Shown in pieces: positions 14,501 through 26,500 of a DNA stretch of 64,000 nucleotides; within the stretch, counting starts at the first letter, position 1; each line of letters starts with the position of its first letter. This DNA is from Hippasteria phrygiana (lineage: Eukaryota; Echinodermata; Asteroidea; Valvatida; Goniasteridae), in assembly GCA_037893225.1 (NCBI GenBank), contig JAZGUH010000070.1, positions 124,001 through 188,000 on the forward strand, written 5' to 3'. The translations under genes were made by a program, and so were the position numbers. Below the pieces are notes generated by a model. That model made no database searches and was not told the DNA's origin. It saw only the letters and a program-made list of their open reading frames with translations.

Positions 14501-17500
14501 CTTAAAATGTTTTCCCACTTGCGTGAAAAGGTGTGAAAATGTTTTCCCGCTTTGGGAAAATTGTTCACATTTTGTGAAATGAAAATGAAATCCCTGGGAA
14601 GAGAAAAAGTGTTTAGAGAAATTCCCATTTTGAGGTTAACTTTCAATTGCAATGTACTGCAGTTAACACAGGTTACCAGCCAAAAAGCCATGGGATTTTC
14701 ATGGCAAGCAAACAACAGCTGAATGCCAGCCACAAGCGATACAATTCACATGTATCAAAATCAAAATTTGGTTGGTAATCCTGTATAAGTTTACCAAGGA
14801 AGACTTTCCATGCTGAGCAAATTTTTGTGCTTAGCATCGCCGTGCAATTGGCCCCAGGTCTGTAGACTTGTGCACTGTAAGCTACTTACCTGCTCTATCG
14901 CAATTGGGACCAGTCCAAGCCGATGGGCAAGTGCATAGGTAACGAGCCTCATTGTTGACGTTATTAGGAAAGCAGTTACCGCCATTGACGCAAGGAGACA
15001 TCGTTGCACACAAGTTAACTAAAACAGGCCAATGAAACAGATTATCACTGAGCTACATTTGTCTTTACCAGTATGGAAAAAAACATCGAGTCTAAAAACA
15101 ATCTGTTCAATTCAATTCAATGGGAGACTTTTGAGATGCAGGGTGGCTGCAGACATACCGGTCCTTTTCCATTGTTCTCACCAGTCGCGCGCATTCTCAG
15201 GACTACTTGCGCATTCTCAGGACTACTTGCGCATTCTCAGGACTACTTGCGCATTCTCAGGACTACTTGCGCATTCTCAGGACTACTTGCGCATTCTCAG
15301 GACTACTTGCGCATTCTCAGGACTACTTGCGCATTCTCAGGACTACTTGCGCATTCTCAGGACTACTTGCGCATTCTCAGGACTACTTGCGCATGCTCAG
15401 GACTACTTGCGCATGCTCAGGACTACTTGCGCATTCTCAGGACTACTTGCGCATTCTCAGGACTACTTGCGCATTCTCAGGACTACTTGCGCATTCTCAG
15501 GACTACTTGCGCATTCTCAGGACTACTTGCGCATTCTCAGGACTACTTGCTCATTCTCAGGACTACTTGCGCATTCTCAGGACTACTTGCGCATTCTCAG
15601 GACTACTTGCGCATTCTCAGGACTACTTGCGCATTCTCAGGACTACTTGCGCATTCTCAGGACTACTTGCGCATTCTCAGGACTACTTGCGCATTCTCAG
15701 GACTACTTGCGCATTCTCAGGACTACTTGCGCATTCTCAGGACTACTTGCCCATGCTCAGGACTACTTGCGCATTCTCATGACTACTTGCACATGCTCAG
15801 GACTACTTGCGCATTCTCAGGACTACTTGCGCATTCTCAGGACTACTTGCGCATTCTCAGGACTACTTGCGCATTCTCAGGACTACTTGCGCATTCTCAG
15901 GACTACTTGCGCATTCTCAGGACTACTTGCACATGCTCAGGACTACTTGCACATTCTCAGGACTACTTGCACATTCTCAGGACTACTTGCGCATTCTCAG
16001 GACTACTTGCGCATTCTCAGGACTACTTGCGCATGCTCAGAACTAGCAAAAAAGACCGGTATGTCTGCTGCCACCAGCGTCTCAAAAGGTCAATAATTAC
16101 ATTTATTTCCATACTTTCGAAATATACATCTGATTAACCAATAAATACAATATAATATGTATTACATTTGTTTAATAAAATATTAAATATTATTGTTAAT
16201 AAATGTAATACATATCTGAAATTTGAAACAAGTTAACATTTTTCTTTCTTTCTTCTCCTCTGCCCCTTCATATTTACTTTTTCCCTCACCCCTCCTTGTT
16301 CCTCAAGTTCCCACAACTTTTCCCTCTTTTCTTCTTCCTAGCTCCTGTTTTGTTTTTCCTTTCCCATTTTTTTCTCTGTGATTTTCGTCTCTTTCTTCTC
16401 GACACCTGTCCAGATCCTCCATTTCATTCCCTCTCCCTCCCTCTTCCCCTTCCCCAAGGTATCCCTTCAATGTGGCCTATTTTGCGTACTTTTTGTGGGT
16501 ATAGCTGCAATTCATGTATTTATTTTTACATTTTGTATTTTATTTTATTGGTGTTTTATCTTTTGTATGCTGTTTATATTTAATATTTTAATGTATTTTT
16601 AGGAGTGCAAACTGAGGAACAGAGTTTCATGCTGGCATGACGAATAAAAATATTGAATTGAATTGAATTGAATTGAAAAGAAAATATTAAAGGAGAATGA
16701 AAAGTATGGTGCTGTTCACAAAAGCCGAGACTTGTAGAGAAAAGCCTTTACGCAGACAATAAAGGATATATATGTATGTGTGCGCAAGCCGGCAGGCACA
16801 TTTCAATATGGATATAAAGACGTGACATTAGAGGGCACATCGTCTATAGAAGAAAGAGAAACTGTTGGGAAGAAGATCTGTGCATACATTTTTAAAGATC
16901 CTATTTTTTTTCAAACACATATTATACTATTAAGAGCACTGCAGCTATTCCATTCCGTAACAGGGGTAACTCCCCTTCCCCGGGATTTTTCTTCTTTTAG
17001 GGTCACTGGGATTCAAACCTCTTCCACTCCCTACACAACTTGAACACATACATTATCACACACTAAACCTCTCAGAAGAAAAAGTCACTTCACTAGGGGT
17101 ATCCATGCACTACCAATGATAACACTGGTTGTAGTATTACTAGGTGGAATTTCGAGTTTGCCATGGTAATTCCGCGGCCAGTTTGCCATGGTAATACCGC
17201 GGCCAGTTTGCCATGGTAATACCGCGGCCAGTTTGCCATGGTAATACCGCGGCCAGTTTGCCATGGTAATACCGCGGCCAGTTTGCCATGGTAATACCGC
17301 GGCCAGTTTGCCATGGTAATACCGCGGCCAGTTTGCCATGGTAATACCGCGGCCAGTTTGCCATGGTAATACCGCGGTCAGTTTGCCATGGTAATACCGC
17401 GGCCAGTTTGCCATGGTATACCATGACCAGTTTGCCATGGTAATACCGTGGTCAGTTTACCATGGATTCACCGTGGTCAGTTTACCATGGATTCACCGTG

Positions 17501-20500
17501 GTCAGTTTACCATGGATTCACCGTGGTACTAAGAGAGGGACAAAGATGAGGACCACCTACCTTCTATATTACAGATCTGTCCAGTCCAGGCAGACGGACA
17601 CGTGCATGAATAACTGGGCTGACTGCTGCCATCAGTAATGGATGTGCACCTTCCGTTGTTCAGACAGGGGTTCAAACTGATACACAGATTAACTGATGAT
17701 GAAACACAGCAGGTAGACTGGGATTAGACACAGAAACTTCAGACAAAAGTTACGAGGGCCTGATGACGTTTAGATCCAAAGAGAATATTTCTCACCAAGG
17801 GCTATAAATGACAGAAACTGGTGGGTCTGCCATTACACAAATATGAAAAAGTACCATGGTGAAACCATGGTAAATGGTGTAGAATTCATGGTAAATTGCC
17901 CATGTACCATGGTTTACCATGGTAGCCACCACATACCCATGGTAAATACAGTAATATTATGGTAACAGCACAAAGGTAATACCATGGATTTACAATGGAT
18001 TTACCGTGGTAACCACCATATGTCCATGATTTCTATGATAATACCATGGTAATTGTTCATAAGGGCAGTCTAGTTTAGTTTAATGGAAGACGAGTTGCTT
18101 TGATCTCAGACTTCATACCCTCTCATCCCCTTGTGGGCTTGATTGTACTATATAGTGTATTTCCAGACTTGTTAGTTCTTGTTTTTGTGTCATTTAGTCT
18201 TTCAGAAAAATCCTGCCAGGAAAGTCACATGCCCCATACTTTTGTCATTTGAATATTTCAGGTCATCACCATTAGCAAGTAGTTTGTGGCTGTATATTGT
18301 CATTTCATGAGAAAATTCAGTGCAGGGGACACTATCTCGCCCATTCTGATAGCAAGTGTTAAATGGGCATAACTTCCTTGGTATCTATTGAAGATTTATC
18401 CTCTGTATAGATCTGGACCCAGGAAAACCTTGGGTGGTATAGGGCTGGCAACCTAAATTAGGCATGGCCAACCCCACCTCTCTGTTGTAGCCCTTTACCT
18501 AGAGCGGCCTTTAGCCTTGTATTGGGCGACTTCCATAAAAAATATGCCTAGGGCAAGCTCTGTCTACGATTTCCAGAGTAGCTTGTCTCTCTGCGGACTC
18601 CGTATTTCTTCTTCTGTATGCCGTAGTGCAACTTTACTGCTATGATCTCAGTAGAGAAGCTTGACATTGCGTGAGCATGCTGGTGTAACACCTGGCTGGT
18701 TTCTGCCCTCATTGTTGTACGATGAGCTTCCCCGGACAATGATTGTACGATGACACAATTAAAGTAACTAAAATACACCTGGATCCAGCTGCTACATACA
18801 CATCAGCTTAAAAAGCTACAAAGTTGAAAAACAGAGTTGTACAAAATAAAACACTGCTATATAAACTATAATATTTGAAATAGATATAACTGATGAAAAG
18901 GTATTTATAATATCAAACTACAAGGAAAACTGACGAGGTAATTTAAATTTTCAAAGTGAACAAAGAAAACTGGCAGGAGCCGGATTTGAACCTGCGACCC
19001 CTGGAATACAGTACCGCCACTCTACTGAGGGAATACGACAAGTCGTATCCTCATTGAGTGATCCCCACAATGTCGCTTCCTAGGTTGTACCGTAAAGTTG
19101 GGGCATATACCGGCTATGGAATTATGGATTTATGACATCTGACAAGCACCCCCCCTTTCCCTGAACATGGTCCAGTTGGTACGGTATTCCTCAAGTAGCA
19201 GGTTCAAATCCTGCTCCTGTCAGTTTTCATCGTTCACATTGAAAAAAATACTTCTACAATATCTACTATGTGCACTTGAAGAAAAATGGCGACAGCAGTT
19301 GGGATAAATAATACGCAAGACACTGCAGCTCCAGATCAGAACCTTACGCTATCGAGGAAAACTATCGATCAGAACAAACCTGGATTCTGACAGATTATGC
19401 CTGTGAATGCCGAGAGGCATATACACTGATAGGTCAGGAAGCCAGTCACAGAGCGCAAGGGTTGACATGTGCCCCCGTTCCGACAGGGGTTACTGCTGCA
19501 AGGATCAACTGCGAAATTTAGATGACAAAATGTGGGAGGAAGGATGTCCATATGGTCGGTAATGCTTTTGATGAAGTGAACCTGGTACTGCGTTAATCAT
19601 TTTTAGTTTGGGGTTAACTGTGCAAAGATCTCGCTAAAAGCAGGCAGAGCAATATAACTTGTGAAGGCCATTCTCACAATAATCCTCTCAAATCCTTCAA
19701 AATCAACAAGGATTTGAAGAATATTGCAGGACTGATGAGAGCAGAGCCCAACCTTACTTTAGATGGGGCTTGATGTCCCTTAAAATCAAGAGCACAGACT
19801 TTGCCACAAACGTTTGCAGTCACTGGCGGATCCAGAGGGAGATTCCCCCGCTCCTCAGCAAATTAGTACTTTTAAAAAGAGATTTAACTCCATTATGCAT
19901 GTATCATGTGTCTCCCCTCTACCACCCCTCCCCCCCCCCCCCCCACCCCTGACGGCATTTTGCTACATTAATATAAGAAAGTATCTACTTAAGTTTTTTT
20001 GTAGAAGAGATTTTTGTCAATCCTGACGTGATGTTAAAAACTGTACTCTCAGTCATTTCTGAGGGTCGGTGGGGGGAAAAATCTGCAGGCTTACATGTAC
20101 TTGGGTGGGACTCGAACCCACGACCTCCTGCTTACTGGTGCAGACGTCTTAACTACTCGACCACCGAGCTTGTTTGCCGGGTCACTGACAATAGTGCTTA
20201 AGACCACATCAGTAAAGGCATCATCCTTGTACATCATCCCTGATGCAAAATTCCAATCTTCACATTTTGGTTATGTTTTTTTTAAGCCAAAGCCGAATGC
20301 ATTGCGTTTAAGGCGAGTTTGAGAAGTAGTTTTGGTTAAGTACAGTACGATGTTGCTGTAGTGAACACAGCTATACCGAACATTTGGCTATAATGAACAT
20401 CCTCTTTGGCTCCCAAATTGTTGTATTCAATACATACCATTATTCACTATAACGAACACCGCTATACTGAACATTTGGCTAAACCGAACATCCTCTTTGG

Positions 20501-23500
20501 CTCCCAAATTGTTGTATTCAATACATACCATTATTCACTATAACGAACACCGCTATACTGAACATTTGGCTATAACGAACATCCTCTTTGGCTCCCAAAT
20601 TGTTGTATTCAATACATACCATTATTCACTATAACGAACACCGCTATACTAAACATTTAGCTAAACCAAACATCCTCTTTGGCTCCCAAATTGTTGTATT
20701 CAATACATACCATTATTCACTATAACGAACACCGCTATACTGAACATTTGGCTAAACCAAACATCCTCTTTGGCTCCCAAATTGTTGTATTCAATACATA
20801 CCATTATTCACTATAACGAACACCGCTATACTGAACATTTGGCTATAACGAACATCCTCTTTGGCTCCCAAATTGTTGTATTCAATACATACCATTATTC
20901 ACTATAACCAACACCGCTATACTGAACATTTGGCTATAACGAACATCCTCTTTGGCTCCCAAATTGTTGTATTCAATACATACCATTATTCACTATAACC
21001 AACACCGCTATACTGAACATTTGGCTATAACGAACATCCTCTTTGGCTCCCAAATTGTTGTATTCAATACATACCATTATTCACTATAACGAACACCGCT
21101 ATACTGAACATTTGGCTATAACGAACATCCTCTTTGGCTCCCAAATTGTTGTATTCAATACATACCATTATTCACTATAACGAACACCGCTATACTGAAC
21201 ATTTGGCTATAACGAACATCCTCTTTGGCTCCCAAATTGATGTATTCAATACATACCATTATTCACTATAACGAACACCGCTATACTGAACATTTGGCTA
21301 AACCAAACATCCTCTTTGGCTCCCAAATTGTTGTATTCAATACATACCATTATTCACTATAACGAACACCGCTATACTGAACATTTGGCTATAACGAACA
21401 TCCTCTTTGGCTCCCAAATTGTTGTATTCAATACATACCATTATTCACTATAACGAACACCGCTATACTGAACATTTGGCTATAACGAACATCCTCTTTG
21501 GCTCCCAAATTGTTGTATTCAATACATACCATTATTCACTATAACGAACACCGCTATACTGAACATTTGGCTATAACGAACATCCTCTTTGGCTCCCAAA
21601 TTGTTGTATTCAATACATACCATTATTCACTATAACGAACACCGCTATACTGAACATTTGGCTATAACGAACATCCTCTTTGGCTCCCAAATTGTTGTAT
21701 TCAATACATACCATTATTCACTATAACGAACACCGCTATACTGAACATTTGGCTATAACGAACATCCTCTTTGGCTCCCAAATTGTTGTATTCAATACAT
21801 ACCATTATTCACTATAACGAACACCGCTATACTGAACATTTGGCTATAACGAACATCCTCTTTGGCTCCCAAATTGATGTATTCAATACATACCATTATT
21901 CACTATAACGAACACCGCTATACTGAACATTTGGCTATAATGAACATCCTCTTTGGCTCCCAAATTGTTGTATTCAATACATACCATTATTCACTATAAC
22001 GAACACCGCTATACTGAACAATTGGCTATAATGAACATCCTCTTTGGCTCCCAAATTGTTGTATTCAATACATACCATTATTCACTATAACGAATGACCA
22101 CTATGAATGATGTTCGTTATAGTCGCATTCTACTGTATAACAAAGCACTGCAGCATGGAACAGATTGCAAAGTCAGCAAGACTTATTATGAAAAATTACA
22201 TTGATTCCAATTACAGAAACATCAATCACTGGATAGTGCAAAAGTGTCTGACGTGTACAACCTCATTGCACCAGCTTTAACCTGAACTACCCCAAGCCTT
22301 ACAAACTCCAACGGCCGGTTTTGTCAAGTTTTTTTTAATGGGTTCAGTACTGTCAGGCCTTGGCACCATTACTTTAAATGGAGCTGTGATGCCCCAATTT
22401 GTCTAAGTCCAAAGAATGTGCCATAAATACTGCACAGAGTTGGATTTTGACAGGTTGAGGAAGCCTCCTAGTAAAAATGCCCAGGGGGAATACACGTGCT
22501 ACAATGATAACAGAACAATTTGTACATCCTTTTGTAGAAACCTTTGGCTACACAAAGCAAGCAAACACTATTTTTTATAACGAGTTATTTAAATTAATAA
22601 TCAAGCCTATACCTTTTTTAGCCCTGTACACACTGTATGGCAAATGCTTTCTAAGAGCCCAAGAAAAACAAGACACTGCTTTATATGCTGCTCAGATAAC
22701 TGGACAATTTTACATTAAAAAGCATTAACTAGAACGCGCAAGAGCTAAATTTTGTTTTCAAAAGTTGAGCTAAACCGCTGAACAACTGGGTCCATTTTCA
22801 TTGAGCTACAATGTACATGTACAGCAGAAAGACTTGCTTAGAAAATGTGAAAATGTGCTGAGTGAAAATCACCAATCACCAATCACAAGCTCACGCATAA
22901 CACTGGCTAGCATAGGACATGTTTGTGCTAAGCAAATATGCTATGCGCTTTATAATAATTGATAGTTTAGACAATCGTACCAAACCAGTCAAAATGAATA
23001 TTACATCTAGATAGGCATACACTACATCTAATAACTACATGTACTAGGAGCAGAGCGACGACATATAAAATGAGTGCATGTACAGCTAAGATTCTCGATT
23101 CACAGAATAAAATACTAACTAACTTTTCAGCAGAATTGTAATCAAGTCAATCACAAGTCTAATCACTAGTCAATCGCAAAGACAGCTGGCAAGCCACAGT
23201 GGATATCCAATGACAAAGAAATGCTATTTGTCACCGTTCATGTGAATTAGCTTGTGACTTGCGACATGACTTGCAATGTGACTTATACCATACATTCAAG
23301 GCTGCTTTTTGGGCTAAGCTTTTTTACCCCATACATTATTAACCATGTAACAAAGCACAATTACTACGCCTCAAAAGCATTCAGCAGGCACATCCCTCTA
23401 AAGAAATATGGGGTAAGGGGAATAAGGCAGGACACTGGGTTTTCCACCCCCAAAAAATCAGATCCCAATTTACGCCATCACTGCCTCTTAGCATGCAGAT

Positions 23501-26500
23501 ATATGCAGCCAAAGCACGCTAGGCCTATCAACAATTCTACAAGCTTGGAGGTTCAGAATGAAAACAAACCTTCAGCTTCACAGTTGGTTCCTGTGTGCGT
23601 TGAAGGACACATGCATTGATAGTACAGAATACTAGTTAACGAATTACGTAACTGTTGACATGCGCCCTCAAACTGACAGGGATTGCTGCTACAGGGGTCA
23701 ACTAGGAGAAGAAATTGACAGAGGTTATAATTTTGTACATGAAGTATAAAGAAACCAGCCTCATTCTGGAAGAAAAGATCAGACGAGATAGCTTCACTAG
23801 CTTTACCGTCAAATGGAAGTATAATTTTTTTTTTTTGGGGGGGTGTCAAAATCCCCTGTATATGTGTACATGCCATTATTTCAAAAACAAAATTGGGGGG
23901 GGGGGGGAGGGAGAGGGTTGCTTTTTAATAGACGCACACATGTATAATGTAACAATCTAAGACCAGGCTGATTTGAATAGTAGTACCGTAATTTTCGGAA
24001 TATAGGCCGCGGCTTATACGTTGATTCTCACGCTGAAAAATGTTCCTGCGGCTTATACTCCGGGCGGCTTATACGGCAACATTATAAAAATAAAATCAGT
24101 CACAGAAGCCACGCCTCAGCACAGCCCGGGCCACGCGTTGGTTGCCGTTTACGTTCGCTCTACTCACATGTTGGAAATAAAGGAAACCAGTCCAGAGGGA
24201 CCGAATAGACTTGCAAATGTACCGTAAGTACCGTTCACACCTCACAAATCGTGTGGTGCGTCTGTTCGTTTTTGTCTGTTTTATCGTTGTGTAATCCATG
24301 TTGTTTATTATTTCACTGGTTAATGTAGGGTCCGGCTATCAGAATTTTCAATAATCGATACATCGGAGGTCCAACATCGATTATATTCGATGTCAAAATG
24401 TCAAAATTATGGGACTGAACGAAGCGCTAGTCAACTATTATTAGTATAAAGGATCATGATAAACACATACCTCCACCGCTTTGAGGATTAATCTATCGCA
24501 TCTGCGGTCTGCGAATGTGACAAAAAAATGCAAGTTGTGTACGTATTAAAGCCTACAATAATTGTAGGCTTTAATACGTACACAACTTCCATTTCCAGCA
24601 TCCTCTAAAGTAAACAAAATATTGTTGCAATAATGTTTTGTCGCCACATCTTTGCGGAAAAGTCATGTACTTCCGGGGCGCGGCGCGGGTACCAGTATTG
24701 TCCGTAGTAACAAAATCGCGCGCGGGCACCATGCGACGTGTTCATTTTCACATTAGGAGAATTTTGACCGAAATATTACAATCCATTGCAATCCGCTGAA
24801 ATCTTTCAGTAAAATATATTCATCTATCTGCATATATATTTATTATTCATCAATTATCATTCTGGCGATTTAATTTCGTCCTCGTATGTTCCCTGAAGTG
24901 GAGAAAAATCCAGACAAAAATCATCTTTCGTTTACAGCAAAACGAATTATTTTCTTCAGATCTAATGAGCCTGCCTAGTTTTGGATTGCACCAAATATGC
25001 TACGAGGGATGTTGTTGAATTTCCGAAAACATTGTCAAGTGGAGTAAATGATAATGTGGGAAATAAAAATCATATTTGTGTTTGAAAAAGAAGTTACTTG
25101 CTTCCAGGCGTATTTGCTTTATATCAAATTCAAAGACAAATTACTTTTATACTGAAATCTTAAGCTGAAACCAATAAACATCCCTTTGCATGAATTAACA
25201 AGGCCCCCAAATTTATGAATGGTTGCCAGCACGTACATGTAAGCGTGCAACAAAATCTACTTTGGCCAATCAAAACAACGACTAGCGACACGTGCTCATA
25301 CCTGATGCATAATACATAAGAAATTTCCTTTGCGATGCCTGTGAAAATAGACATGCTCGCCGTTGCTCGGCGGAGTACGGACTCTGTTTATTATCGCGGT
25401 ACTATAGTTAATGTTTGACCAAAACATCCCCTGAATAAAGTATGATATTTTCCCTGTCAAGTTCAGGTTGATTAAAGACGATTAGGCCTGCAGGATGATT
25501 TCTTAACACCCTGTCCCCCCTGGAAGGCGACAAAATTCACTGAGACAAGTCTACTGATTGACGATTGGGGGCGCTATTCACTTTACACGGTGCATCGTTT
25601 AATTTTTTACCGCACTGTCATTTTGCTCTCGTAAAAGTTTTTACGATTTCGCGGTAGAAATATCGTCCTTCGGCGTCATTTTACATTTGTAGCTGTAGAA
25701 TGGGAACCAGACAATAGAACTTCCATGGACAGACCACCATTGAGGATTTATGTTAAAATAAAGACGGTACTTTTTAGCAGACACGGTGAGGCAAAATGTA
25801 CAAGTTTTGGAAAACGTGCATTTATTAAAAATCATTAAAAGTCCCGACACAACATTTTATAATCGTCATTTTTATACAACTTAGCAGGAAGTCCTTCATG
25901 CCTGATGAACTGGATGCACAATCGCCATACGGTTGGCAACGCAAAAAAAGGAGTAATTTCCGATGCCGCAATAATAAGAGTTGCCGCGATAATTAATAGG
26001 GAGTCCGACTAGTGCTTCAGCATGCAGCACGATGACTTGTGGTTAGACGTCGTCAGCGCCGCGGTGCGGCTTATACACCGGTGCGGCTAATACGCCAACT
26101 TTAAATCCTATTTTACAGATTTTTGCGTGCTGCGGCTTATACTCCGCGCGGCCTATATTCCGAAAATTACGGTAAACAACATGTCAAGGAAGACAGAAAA
26201 TAGATACTACATTCCTTTACATATGCCCTGTGATTCTCTGTTCAATTCCAAGCTTGCATTGATGTATGCATCTACCACTGAAAAATAACCAGGCTCAAAT
26301 GACGGCTCGTAACAAAACTGCACAAGTGTGGTAGTTGAGTCTGTGTCCAAGTCTGAGGCAATAACGGCAAAAAAGTGGAATAAAAGTCCAAATTGGAAAC
26401 ACAGACTGAGGCAGACTTGAGCATAATAATGGCTTTAAAACTGGTCTGAGATGCATGTCTGGACTCAGCCGATTCAATGTTCAACATCATTTAATATAAA

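Noticed and set aside
15187..16045. Possible CRISPR array
   Set aside because: Units are contiguous with no spacers, the host is an animal, and no cas genes exist.
15032..16137. Two 354-codon open frames with repeated Leu-Arg-Thr-Thr-Cys / Ala-Phe-Ser-Gly motifs
   Set aside because: They are translations of a 20-bp minisatellite without stops in any forward frame; the same peptide repeats in all three frames.
17085..17438. 117-codon frame with Met-Ala-Asn-Trp-Pro-Arg-Tyr-Tyr repeats
   Set aside because: By-product of the 25-bp minisatellite on the minus strand.
22477..22728. 83-codon open frame in the intron between exons 10 and 11
   Set aside because: No signal peptide, domain or splice context, and length is within chance for AT-rich intron sequence.
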